The notes under the pieces: generated by a model | What the model saw: the letters and a program-made list of their open reading frames with translations, nothing else | Told to the model about the DNA's origin: nothing | The model's database searches: none | Shown: positions 1-7,038 of the stretch, piece after piece | Layout of the letters: the number at the start of each line of letters is the position of its first letter | Position numbering within the stretch: the stretch's first letter is position 1 | Position numbers and translations under genes: made by a program | Source of the DNA: DASPPK01 sp041479575 | GTDB lineage: Archaea > Thermoproteota > Bathyarchaeia > Bathyarchaeales > Bathycorpusculaceae | Direction: 5' to 3' | Length of the DNA: 15,252 nt | Assembly (NCBI GenBank): GCA_041479575.1 | Contig: JBGOYH010000033.1 | Location: 1 to 15,252 of the forward strand

Positions 1-190
1 CATGCAATACATAATGAATGAAACCGATGAGTTCGCCTTTTCTATCAGCTACGAGTAATTCCTTGTTTCTGATGGCTCGTTTAATGGATTTTTCTCTTTG
101 GACTTCCCAATTCTGCCACTGTGCGATAGCCTTCTCAACGAGGGAGATGTCCCGCCAAGTTCCCGGACGGATAGTGATTGGAACTCGCAA
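1..190 (-). CDS. GNAT-family N-acetyltransferase, N-terminal part (cut by window edge)
   Basis: Reading leftward from a TTG at 190 gives 63 open codons that continue past the window edge. The protein begins L(M)RVPITIRPGTWRDISLVEK, then has a helical stretch and ends in ELLVADRKGELIGFIHYVLH. That is the beta-alpha-alpha-beta-beta opening of the GNAT fold: an IRP.T..D segment, then the two strands with a G-[EK]-[LI]-[IV]-G turn. The acetyl-CoA loop would lie outside the window. A strong GGAGGAGG site at 203-210 sits 12 bases upstream. TTG is the only usual start codon after an in-frame TAG at 193-195, which supports this start. The gene is divergent from the methyltransferase at 268. Substrate unknown. 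Confidence 0.62.
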   Translation of the reverse strand, partial: MRVPITIRPGTWRDISLVEKAIAQWQNWEVQREKSIKRAIRNKELLVADRKGELIGFIHYVLH

Positions 191-242
191 ATCCCACTAG
201 AGCCTCCTCCAACAGTCAGTCCATTTTTCTATGAGCCTGTAG

Positions 243-250
243 ATTTAAGA
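243..250. promoter_or_regulatory. Possible shared TATA-like box between the acetyltransferase and methyltransferase
   Basis: The sequence ATTTAAGA (CTTAAA on the minus strand) lies about 21 bases before the ATG at 268. On the minus strand it lies about 25 bases before an inferred transcript start near 222, which leaves a roughly 30-base leader carrying the GGAGGAGG site of the acetyltransferase. It could serve both genes; the methyltransferase would then be nearly leaderless. Assigned by position and composition only. Confidence 0.3.
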
Positions 251-267
251 ACAATTATACGGATATA

Positions 268-1026
268 ATGGTTCGTGAGAAGATGGCAACGCTTAGGCCT
301 GAAATAGATGCCTTCGGTCAGATAATTCATGCTGTTCACAACGGCTCGGAAGCTTTTGAAATTGTAGAAAGAGACGATGGTTATATTGAAGCTATGCTTG
401 CGAAAGGTTACTTTTCTGAATACAAAGATTGGCCTCAGATTGAGCAGAAGGCTATGGAATTCGCCAAAGGCAAAATTCTAGATGTGGGTTGCGGAGCTGG
501 CAGAACCTCCTTGTATCTGCAAGAGAAAGGATTTGATGTAACGGGGATTGACATTTCGCCTCTTGCTGTCAAGGTGTGTAAGTTAAGAGGCCTGAAGAAA
601 GTGAAGCTGATGCCGATAGAAAAAATAGACTTCAAGCCTAACACTTTCGGCACAATCATCATGATGGGAAATAACTTCGGCCTTTTCGCCAATTTCAACA
701 AAGCAAGAAAATTGCTGAAGAAATTTCACGAAATAGCTTCCAAGAACGCTGTGATAGTTGCCGACACAAACGATCCATACAAAACAGAGAATCCCTCACA
801 CTTAGCGTACCACAAACGCAACAGAGAAAGAGGAAGAATGGGCGGCCAACTGAAAATTAGAATAAGACATAAACAGTACAAAGACAGATGGTTCGAGTAT
901 TTGCTCGTTTCAAAACAGGAAATGAAAGGAATCCTGAAAGGAACCGGATGGGAGATCAAGGAATTCATAGATTCTGATGGCGAGAGGCAATCACGTTATT
1001 TGGCCATCATTAAGAAAACCAATTGA
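268..1026 (+). CDS. Class I SAM-dependent methyltransferase
   Basis: A 252-residue protein with the Rossmann-fold methyltransferase core. Motif I is LDVGCGAGR at residues 71-79, and the acidic residue ending strand 2 is D95 in GIDIS, which would bind the SAM ribose. A motif-II-like strand FGTIIMMGNNFGLF lies at 127-140. Residues 1-65 form a helical cap and the basic C-terminal region (about 170-252) probably carries substrate specificity. Substrate not recognisable. The ATG at 268 has no clear Shine-Dalgarno site and may be leaderless; an in-frame ATG at 283 is an alternative. It is first in a run with the toroid protein (19-base gap) and the HhH-GPD protein (15-base gap), which suggests co-transcription. 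Confidence 0.85.
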   Translation: MVREKMATLRPEIDAFGQIIHAVHNGSEAFEIVERDDGYIEAMLAKGYFSEYKDWPQIEQKAMEFAKGKILDVGCGAGRTSLYLQEKGFDVTGIDISPLAVKVCKLRGLKKVKLMPIEKIDFKPNTFGTIIMMGNNFGLFANFNKARKLLKKFHEIASKNAVIVADTNDPYKTENPSHLAYHKRNRERGRMGGQLKIRIRHKQYKDRWFEYLLVSKQEMKGILKGTGWEIKEFIDSDGERQSRYLAIIKKTN

Positions 1027-1045
1027 ATTGCGTAGGAGAGGAACT

Positions 1046-2032
1046 ATGTCAGACTGGATCCGACAATTCAAATTTGATCCTGTCCCAGCCTTAGTCAATT
1101 CTGAGAACAAGTCAATATCATACTTTGCACGGCGAGACCTCCTAGGTAAAGGTGTAGAACCGGTGAGAAGTCTGTGGGAACTCCCTGAGGCACTGAAGAT
1201 CGTTGACAGACAACAGGATGAAGGCTCATGGAAATATCACAGTGCAAAATTGGACATCCGTTCACAACAGAATTACAATCAGCTTGAAACATACAGGATT
1301 CTTGGAGTTCTCGTAGAAGAATATGGCTTCACACTTGAACACGCGGCGATACAGAAAGCCGCGGACTTCTTGTTCAGTTTTCAAACAGCAGAAGGAGACT
1401 TCAGGGGAATATTCGGAAACCAGTACACGCCCTACTACTCAGCCGCAATAATGGAACTTCTAATCAAAGCAGGCTATGAGAATGACCCACATATAGAAAG
1501 AGGATTCCATTGGCTGTTGAACATGAGGCAAGATGACGGAGGATGGACAATACCAATAAGAACCTACAGCGGCAAAGACTCGCTTACACTTATGGAAGCA
1601 ATGAAGAAAGAGGAGCCAATCAAGCCTAACAGATCAAAACCTTTTTCACATCTGGTAACAGGCGTCGTGCTTCGCGCCTTTGCAGCACATCCTGAGTATA
1701 GAAAAACATCTGAGGCGACGCTTGCAGGTGAACTGCTCAAATCGCGGTTCTTCAAATCAGACAAGTACCCAGACCGCAAAACTGCAGACTTCTGGACCAA
1801 GTTCTCATACCCCTTTTGGTTCACAGATTTGCTTTCTTCTCTCGATTCACTATCGCAACTAGGATTCACCTCTCAAGACCCAGATGTAAAAAAAGCGTTA
1901 CAGTGGTTCGTGAATAGACAACAGGAAAACGGACTCTGGAAACTCGCTTTGCTTAAAACCGGCAAGAAAGACCTATCTCACTGGATTGGCCTGACTGTCT
2001 GCAGAATCTTCAAGAGATACTATGAAAACTGA
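1046..2032 (+). CDS. Alpha/alpha-toroid protein, squalene-cyclase/prenyltransferase-like repeats
   Basis: A 328-residue protein built from helical repeats carrying QW-like motifs (Q-x3-G-x-W): QQDEGSW at 56-62, QTAEGDF at 113-118, RQDDGGW at 161-167 and QQENGLW at 292-298. These mark the barrel of terpene cyclases and protein prenyltransferases. I see neither the DxDD acid motif of squalene-hopene cyclases nor zinc ligands of prenyltransferases, and the length is about half that of a triterpene cyclase. A binding or non-terpenoid role is therefore as likely as cyclisation. The frame is open back to 977, inside the methyltransferase, but ATG 1046 is preferred because AGGAGAGG lies at 1034-1041. 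It sits between a methyltransferase and a glycosylase-like gene, and the reason for that company is unknown. Confidence 0.75.
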   Translation: MSDWIRQFKFDPVPALVNSENKSISYFARRDLLGKGVEPVRSLWELPEALKIVDRQQDEGSWKYHSAKLDIRSQQNYNQLETYRILGVLVEEYGFTLEHAAIQKAADFLFSFQTAEGDFRGIFGNQYTPYYSAAIMELLIKAGYENDPHIERGFHWLLNMRQDDGGWTIPIRTYSGKDSLTLMEAMKKEEPIKPNRSKPFSHLVTGVVLRAFAAHPEYRKTSEATLAGELLKSRFFKSDKYPDRKTADFWTKFSYPFWFTDLLSSLDSLSQLGFTSQDPDVKKALQWFVNRQQENGLWKLALLKTGKKDLSHWIGLTVCRIFKRYYEN

Positions 2033-2047
2033 TCTTGAAGTGCAAAA

Positions 2048-3004
2048 ATGAAATCTACACAGATAGCCATGAAACCAACTCCGCCATTCAATTTTGACTG
2101 CACAGTCTACGTTCCCCACTACTTTCCAACACCCGACTTTGCATGGCAACCCGGCACCATGTGGCAAACACTGAACTTCGACGGAACTTTGATGGGACTG
2201 AGGATGGAGAACAAAGGAAGAATCGACAACCCGAAGATCAAATTGACAGTCTATTCCGAAACCAAGCTTTCTGAGGAGAATACTGGAAAAGTGGTGGAAG
2301 AACTAAACTGGAAATACGGTTTGAATGAAGACATTTCCGAATTTTTCAGAAAGTTTGAGCATGACAAATTCCTTAAACCCACGTTCAAACGATTGAGAGG
2401 AATGAGAAACAACTGCGCAAATTCCCTCTATGAACTTTTAATAATCTCCATAGTTTTGCAGAACGCCATGGTCAGAAGAACAGTCCAGATGATGGACAAC
2501 CTGTTCATTGCATACGGGACGAAACTGAAATTTGACCAAAAAAAGCTGTTTGCCTACTGGAGCCCAGAAGACCTCAACGAAGCAAGTGAGGACCAGCTGA
2601 GAGCTTTGAAAGTCGGCTACAGGGCGAAAATGATCAAACGCATTTCAGAAGCCTTTGCGAACGGCGAGATAGACGAGTTCAAACTGAGAGAAATGAACAC
2701 CAAAGATGCAGAAAAGGAGCTGATGAAACTCTACGGAGTCGGCCCTGCAACGGCGCAAATCATCCTGAGTGGATACCTGCGAAGATATGACACCTTCAAT
2801 TTGAAAGCCAGGTTTTGGGAGCAAAAAATACTGTCAAGAGTGATGTTTGGCAAGAAACTGGTTCCTCCTGAAGAGATAGTCAAGGAGTTTGACAAAAGAT
2901 ACGGAAAATGGAAAGGGTTGGCGTTTCATTACATATTCACTGATCTTTTTTGGAGACACAGGGAAAAGCCTATTCCATGGCTGCAAAAGGAAATCAGATT
3001 ATGA
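2048..3004 (+). CDS. AlkA-like HhH-GPD DNA glycosylase-family protein
   Basis: A 318-residue protein. Residues 1-110 form a beta-rich, AlkA/OGG1-like N-terminal domain. Residues 125-245 match the helical core: LLIISIVLQNAMVRRT at 130-145 corresponds to the Q-rich helix of 3-methyladenine glycosylases, and LMKLYGVGPATAQIILSG at 225-242 is the helix-hairpin-helix that grips DNA. The enzymes excise damaged bases from DNA. The catalytic aspartate normally lies in the segment after the hairpin (V-D-x-H in EndoIII, P-D-D in AlkA). Here that segment is DTFNLKARFWEQ (248-259), which by eye places K253 or A254 at the catalytic position; D248 is the nearest acid. It may be a non-canonical or inactive member. 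ATG 2048 is 15 bases after the toroid gene; a second in-frame ATG lies at 2069. Confidence 0.75.
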   Translation: MKSTQIAMKPTPPFNFDCTVYVPHYFPTPDFAWQPGTMWQTLNFDGTLMGLRMENKGRIDNPKIKLTVYSETKLSEENTGKVVEELNWKYGLNEDISEFFRKFEHDKFLKPTFKRLRGMRNNCANSLYELLIISIVLQNAMVRRTVQMMDNLFIAYGTKLKFDQKKLFAYWSPEDLNEASEDQLRALKVGYRAKMIKRISEAFANGEIDEFKLREMNTKDAEKELMKLYGVGPATAQIILSGYLRRYDTFNLKARFWEQKILSRVMFGKKLVPPEEIVKEFDKRYGKWKGLAFHYIFTDLFWRHREKPIPWLQKEIRL

Positions 3005-3044
3005 TATCCATGCTACGCAAAAAATATGAAATGACTCGTGGCGT

Positions 3045-3236
3045 CTAGGTTTTCAGGAGTCTGTACTGACGGTTTTCGCAGTCGATCATTTCGTTTTGGA
3101 AAAGCTTGCGCAGAGACTTGAAGACCTTTTTAGGAGGTTCTCCTGAAGCTTTAGCTATCTCTGCAAGCGTCAGACCCTTACCAGCATTCTTCAAGGCTGA
3201 AACAACATTTTCGTCGGTTTTGTTCAGTTTCACCAT
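3045..3236 (-). CDS. Small winged-helix/HTH protein
   Basis: A 63-residue protein that is essentially one winged-helix unit. Helices cover DENVVSALKNAG (8-19), LTLAEIAKASG (22-32) and PKKVFKSLRKLFQNEMI (35-51), followed by a wing CENRQYRLLK. It would bind DNA or act as a small adaptor. The LTLAEIAK-x3-EP-x3-V-x-K-x-LRKL pattern is like MarR/ArsR/Lrp-type recognition units. No effector domain is present. A good TATA box (TTTATAAG, 3289-3296) lies upstream, with about 30 bases of leader. It is divergent from the GIY-YIG gene and convergent with the HhH-GPD gene. Target unknown. Confidence 0.7.
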   Translation of the reverse strand: MVKLNKTDENVVSALKNAGKGLTLAEIAKASGEPPKKVFKSLRKLFQNEMIDCENRQYRLLKT

Positions 3237-3288
3237 GTCCGTTATCCCCGAACTCTTGCACGGTCTTACAGTGTATCATCACGGATTT

Positions 3289-3296
3289 CTTATAAA
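3289..3296 (-). promoter_or_regulatory. TATA-like box of the small winged-helix gene
   Basis: TTTATAAG on the minus strand. A start about 25 bases downstream (near 3267) would give a leader of about 30 bases before the ATG at 3236. Archaeal TATA consensus match by eye. Confidence 0.5.
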
Positions 3297-3320
3297 TTTT
3301 GTCAACACCGTTAGAATTAC

Positions 3321-3329
3321 TTTTATTTA
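3321..3329 (+). promoter_or_regulatory. TATA-like box of the GIY-YIG gene
   Basis: TTTTATTTA in an AT-rich stretch. A start about 25 bases downstream (near 3350) would leave a leader of about 30 bases before the ATG at 3380. It stands back-to-back with the minus-strand TATA box at 3289-3296, so this 143-base gap holds two divergent promoters. Confidence 0.45.
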
Positions 3330-3379
3330 CTTAGAGACTGAAACTGAAAACCAACTCCACCAAGAAGCGAAGACGACAC

Positions 3380-3667
3380 ATGACACCATACTACGTTTAC
3401 ATCATTCTATGTGAAGGAAACAACTTCTACACTGGATACACCAAAAACGTCAAATCACGTTTCAGACGACACATGAACGGAAAAGGCGCCAGATACACGA
3501 AAATGCACAAACCCAAAAGCCTGGTGTACGTCGAAGAGTTCGGTTCCAGATCTGAAGCCATGAAAAGGGAGAAAAGAATCAAGAGGCTGAATCATGATCA
3601 GAAGGTCAAACTCACAAATTCTTACTCCAAGACCAAGCAACGTGTGAGAAAGAAACGTGCAAGCTAG
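3380..3667 (+). CDS. GIY-YIG nuclease-domain protein (YhbQ/UPF0213-like)
   Basis: A 95-residue single-domain GIY-YIG protein. The two signature strands are YVYIILC (5-11) and FYTGYT (16-21), in which the G-I-Y is degenerate (Y-V-Y) and the Y-I-G is Y-T-G. The catalytic arginine region is KSRFRRHMNGKGARYTK, and a glutamate follows in SRSEAMKREKRIKRLNHDQK, the usual order in YhbQ-like proteins. Such small proteins are thought to cut or process nucleic acids, but the family's cellular role is poorly defined. The C-terminus is strongly basic (KTKQRVRKKRAS). Its TAG overlaps the TAG of the convergent radical-SAM gene within one CTAG palindrome at 3664-3667. Confidence 0.85.
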   Translation: MTPYYVYIILCEGNNFYTGYTKNVKSRFRRHMNGKGARYTKMHKPKSLVYVEEFGSRSEAMKREKRIKRLNHDQKVKLTNSYSKTKQRVRKKRAS

Positions 3668-5007
3668 GATTCAGCGCAGATGTAGTCTTTCTTTTCCAGC
3701 TCTAACGGACATCCGCCACCGCAGATTTGCAGTTGAGGGCAGTCTTTACATTTAGGTTCCACGTATTCTCTGTTTCTTATTTTCACTGAAAGCGGATTGT
3801 TCCAGATTTTTGCCCAGTCATCTCTGAGAATGTTGCCAAGACTTTCGAAGTAGCTTTGACACGGGTACACGTCACCATTCGGCGCAACGCACATGTTGAT
3901 GTTTGCAGCAGTGCATGATTTGACGCCTAACCCAAGCTTAACAGGGTCAAAACGGCAATATTGAGTAGGTGTGTACCAAAGGAATTTCAATCCAAGCTGA
4001 TTGGCCTTGTCGCGGATCTTGGGCAGAAGCTCATTCAACGTTTCAAGCGGTAAAGCAAATTCTTCGCTTATTTCACTGGCTTTTCCTGAGTATATCAGAC
4101 TGTTGCAGCCAAAGCCGTCGACTCCAAGTTCTTTTATGAAATCTATGGTTTCCAAGAATTCTGAAGCGTTGTACTTGCTGAGCGTAGTATTTGTGGTAAC
4201 GTAGATTTTTGACAGGACAGCATTCGTGATTCCTGCAACAGTTTCCTTGAAGCTTCCCTTTGCCGCGGTCATCAAATCGTGGACTTGAGCCTTATGAGAT
4301 TCGAGAGTGACTTGAACGAAGTCGAGCCCTGATTTTTCAAGCTTTTCAACGTAACGTTTGTCCTTCAATTCTCTTCCATTAGTGACCAGTCCTGTGACTA
4401 TGCCTTTGTTCTGTGCGTATAGTAGCAATTCGGGCATATCTTCCCGCAGCGTCGGCTCACCACCTGTGAAGGTGACGATGAAAACGCCGATTTCGTGCAT
4501 GCGGTTGATGACTCGTTTCCATTCCTCTGTAGTCAGCTCATCCGTCTCGTGCGGTCCGCCTGCATAACAGTGAATACAGTTGTTTTGGCATTTGAAAGTG
4601 AGGGCCAAATCCATGCGAAGAGGTGCAGACAATTTTTGGGTGAACGGCTCAACGGTCTTGACATCAAGATACGATATGGGACAGACTTTTTCTGTCTTGG
4701 CCAAAGTGCTGATTGTGAAGATAAGTTTCTCGTAGTCCTTTCTTGCCGTTTTCGAGTCAACCCTGTATGTACGGTGGATCTTTTTCAATATGTCTTCTGA
4801 AGATAAGCCATGCATAAAATGGTAAGCATAAGCTGTTGCTGTTTCGTTGAGAAAGAGAACTCGGTCTGCGTTTATGACCATGACACTTTCGCCATTTGGC
4901 TCCACACGAAGCTGCAGTGCCAAACCGGCTAAGTTGCCTTTTCCACGGTAGGTGTAGCGGCCTTGAGGAATTTTTGGAGGTCGGAAGATTCTGTGCAGCA
5001 GACTCAT
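3664..5007 (-). CDS. Radical SAM/SPASM peptide-modifying enzyme with N-terminal PqqD-like domain
   Basis: A 447-residue protein. Residues about 24-108 resemble PqqD/RiPP recognition domains (VLFLNETATAYAYHFMHGLS at 50-69, then DILKKIHRTYRV). These hold precursor peptides. The radical SAM cluster motif is CQNNCIHC (C140, C144, C147), with GGEP at 182-185 for SAM binding. The C-terminal SPASM region, which binds extra Fe-S clusters in peptide-modifying enzymes, has cysteines at 365, 373, 383, 420, 423, 429, 433 and 444 (APNGDVYPCQ, then CKDCPQLQICGGGC). ATG 5007 overlaps the stop of the upstream CxC-tail gene as ATGA, with GGAG at 5021-5024. The frame stays open back to 5106 only because it crosses the repetitive cysteine codons of that gene. 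Likely substrate: that tail (inference). Confidence 0.9.
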   Translation of the reverse strand: MSLLHRIFRPPKIPQGRYTYRGKGNLAGLALQLRVEPNGESVMVINADRVLFLNETATAYAYHFMHGLSSEDILKKIHRTYRVDSKTARKDYEKLIFTISTLAKTEKVCPISYLDVKTVEPFTQKLSAPLRMDLALTFKCQNNCIHCYAGGPHETDELTTEEWKRVINRMHEIGVFIVTFTGGEPTLREDMPELLLYAQNKGIVTGLVTNGRELKDKRYVEKLEKSGLDFVQVTLESHKAQVHDLMTAAKGSFKETVAGITNAVLSKIYVTTNTTLSKYNASEFLETIDFIKELGVDGFGCNSLIYSGKASEISEEFALPLETLNELLPKIRDKANQLGLKFLWYTPTQYCRFDPVKLGLGVKSCTAANINMCVAPNGDVYPCQSYFESLGNILRDDWAKIWNNPLSVKIRNREYVEPKCKDCPQLQICGGGCPLELEKKDYICAES

Positions 5008-6653
5008 GGTTTCAAGCCATCTCCTTTGATTCCCACTCCGCCGCCGGCACAGGCACACGCGCATGATACACATGCGCAAGCACAGGCGCAGTCGGCACAG
5101 GCGCATACGCAGTCTGCGTGTTCATGAGCTGGTTCGTGTGAAGCTTTTCCAGGTGAAAACGGCAGAATCGAGTTGGCGAACTTTTCAAGGTTGACAACGA
5201 CGGAGTTTGATGTGTTTTCAACGGCGCTAGCGATGTTGTTTGCAAAGTCGGCGCCTGGAATCGTTGGCGGCTTTCCTGATTGAGCCGGCGTTTCAATGTT
5301 TGGTTTGTAAGTTGGATGTGGATAGTAGTTTTGATAGCCGTACCAGTACCAGAACCACATCGGGTTAGGTTGAAAGATTCTATCGCGAAAAGCTGTGTCT
5401 GTTCGGGCTTTGTAGTTGGGATCAAGAAACAGCCAGAGCAGTTGTTCGTCATAAGCATTGGAAGCTAGTTCGGGTGTGCCTGCACCTTCGACTTGTCCCC
5501 ACGCTTTCGTAACGATTTGCTTGTAATAGTCAACCGTGTCCTTTCTGTTGTAACCACGCATTTTCTCCTCAGCAGAGTCTCTGAGGTACATTATGGTGTG
5601 AGCAAGTTTCTGTTCGTCGAGGGTTCCATCTTCTTTGAGGGCATCAAGAAAATCAATTTCATAGTATCTGAGAGGTGTTTCATTTGTTCCCTTCTTGTTT
5701 TTGAATTGCCCCATTATTTTCAGCTTGATCGACGGCTTCGTAGATTCTACCCAAACGGCCCTTTTCTGGAGCAGGCTGTACAAGATTTCTGTGACTATCA
5801 TCGTAGGCTTCATATCGAGAAGATACGAAGCCTCCACGGCCGTCAAGCCTCGTCTTATTCCAAGAGTTTCCATACTTATCTTTGGCATCAAGTATGCTTT
5901 CTTGCGGACAAGAACGGCTATTATGATCATGATTGCGAGCAAAACGAAGAAAATCGCCAACCAAGACCCGTAATTATTGAAGAAGGCAACGAGGCCCGTG
6001 GCCTTCTGCTCGAAGGATGTGTATCCCTTCGGAAATGAAACGCCGAATTCGTAACTCTGATCGGGCACGAGGTCTTTTTTCTCCCAGAAAACTGCCCATT
6101 GACCCTCAGCCTCTGGAAGAATCCCGTCCCAAAGAATCTTCGAGGTCGCGACTTGATTAGGTTGCACATCCTTGGGCAAAACGATCAACACGCGCAAATC
6201 GGTTACCGTTGCTTCAGACCACCACATTGGCTTGAAAAGCATGCCAACATTGGTTTCGTTGTCTTCGTAAATCATGTGTCCAACATTCGTGGTAACTGTA
6301 AACCGCAATGTCTGTCCAGCACTCAGTGGCGAGTAGAAGTCGACGCGAACCTCGTAGTCGCTCCCAGAACTTGCATCCGAAGTCGACAACACTGTGCCAT
6401 ACTGGTCCGTGGCATTGCCTATTGTGAAGTCACCCTTGGGCTGCCCTACAAGAACGTAGTGTATGTCTGGGCCCGAATCCAGTGTTATGCTTATGTTGTA
6501 GAATAGGTCGATGCTTCCATCCGAGTCAATCCATATTTTGACCCATTCTTGACCAAGATGGTACTCTCTTGTCTGTGCCAAAGCAGAACTGAGAACAATA
6601 ACTGAAGAAAGGGCAACCGCCAAGAGAACGATCAGAAGACGGTGTCTCACCAT
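5004..6653 (-). CDS. DUF2207-like membrane protein with C-terminal ten-cysteine CxC tail
   Basis: A 549-residue protein with a signal peptide at 1-26 (cleavage likely after ALA), an external beta-rich domain at about 27-220, one transmembrane segment at about 229-249 followed by RKK, and a cytoplasmic part at about 250-549. This resembles the DUF2207 layout, although I assign the family only by architecture. An aromatic and proline-rich linker (PMWFWYWYGYQNYYPHP, 431-447) precedes the tail. The tail has histidines H506, H510 and H512, then ten cysteines at 515, 517, 519, 522, 524, 526, 528, 531, 533 and 535, then GGG. I find no other cysteine in the protein. The start overlaps the zinc-ribbon gene by 7 bases and the end overlaps the radical-SAM start by 4, so all three are translationally coupled. 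Metal binding is an alternative role for the tail. Confidence 0.88.
   Translation of the reverse strand: MVRHRLLIVLLAVALSSVIVLSSALAQTREYHLGQEWVKIWIDSDGSIDLFYNISITLDSGPDIHYVLVGQPKGDFTIGNATDQYGTVLSTSDASSGSDYEVRVDFYSPLSAGQTLRFTVTTNVGHMIYEDNETNVGMLFKPMWWSEATVTDLRVLIVLPKDVQPNQVATSKILWDGILPEAEGQWAVFWEKKDLVPDQSYEFGVSFPKGYTSFEQKATGLVAFFNNYGSWLAIFFVLLAIMIIIAVLVRKKAYLMPKISMETLGIRRGLTAVEASYLLDMKPTMIVTEILYSLLQKRAVWVESTKPSIKLKIMGQFKNKKGTNETPLRYYEIDFLDALKEDGTLDEQKLAHTIMYLRDSAEEKMRGYNRKDTVDYYKQIVTKAWGQVEGAGTPELASNAYDEQLLWLFLDPNYKARTDTAFRDRIFQPNPMWFWYWYGYQNYYPHPTYKPNIETPAQSGKPPTIPGADFANNIASAVENTSNSVVVNLEKFANSILPFSPGKASHEPAHEHADCVCACADCACACACVSCACACAGGGVGIKGDGLKP
5049..5111 (-). repeat. Low-complexity repeat encoding the CxC tail
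   Basis: Twenty-one codons alternating TGC/TGT with mostly GCN (Ala), with AD at one place and VS at another. The wobble bases vary (GCG, GCA, GCC; TGC, TGT), so the repetition is kept at protein level more than at DNA level. This argues that the peptide pattern is selected, and not that it is a simple DNA slippage product. Confidence 0.75.
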
Positions 6654-7030
6654 TTTGGTTCCTCAGTCACCTCAAACTTGTGTCCGCAGTATGGACACGT
6701 CGCGTAGGGCACGCCGTCCACGATCTTAATGCTGTTTGGATCAATTGAACCTGAACAGTTGGGACATTTTATCGTAACCGCTTTCATTTCACCTGAAACT
6801 TCCAACTTCTGTATTATTGTCTTGGGCTTCCTCGTTACGTAGAATGCAATGACAAAAGCGACAACAAATAGAAACGCCGCAACGTATAGTCTCGTCGGGG
6901 CGTAGACGGATGCGAGAGCAAATATGATACCAAAGAAGAGAAGAATGGCAATCACGACTGCCCCTAGAGCTGTTTTCAATTCCATAAGCGATATGTGTTT
7001 CAAGTTCTCAGAATTTAACTTTACCCCCAA
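6647..7030 (-). CDS. Membrane protein with C-terminal zinc ribbon
   Basis: A protein of up to 127 residues with two transmembrane helices (about 21-43 and 48-66) separated by a short loop. A soluble C-terminal zinc ribbon follows: CPNC at 89-92 and CPYC at 112-115, a 19-residue gap. Helix charges (RKPK after helix 2) place both termini, and so the ribbon, in the cytoplasm. The 5' codon here is TTG at 7030; an in-frame ATG at 6985 (MELKTALGAVV) would still keep both helices. Neither has a clear Shine-Dalgarno site. Its stop overlaps the start of the CxC-tail gene by 7 bases. It may be a scaffold or partner of that protein in the membrane (inference from coupling only). Confidence 0.78.
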   Translation of the reverse strand: MGVKLNSENLKHISLMELKTALGAVVIAILLFFGIIFALASVYAPTRLYVAAFLFVVAFVIAFYVTRKPKTIIQKLEVSGEMKAVTIKCPNCSGSIDPNSIKIVDGVPYATCPYCGHKFEVTEEPKW

Positions 7031-7038
7031 CTTGAATG

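Noticed and set aside
18..200. 60-codon plus-strand frame at the left edge
   Set aside because: The minus strand of the same stretch encodes a recognisable GNAT N-terminus.
5008..5106. A 33-residue Cys/Arg-rich upstream extension of the radical-SAM protein
   Set aside because: It is the alternative frame of the CxC-tail codons. The ATGA overlap with GGAG upstream at 5007 gives a normal start for the enzyme.
5012..5458. 148-codon minus-strand frame
   Set aside because: It lies wholly inside the membrane-protein gene in another frame; its composition is low-complexity and Thr/Gln-rich with no domain.
5493..6038. 181-codon plus-strand frame
   Set aside because: Antisense to the DUF2207-like gene, with no recognisable domain or start signals.
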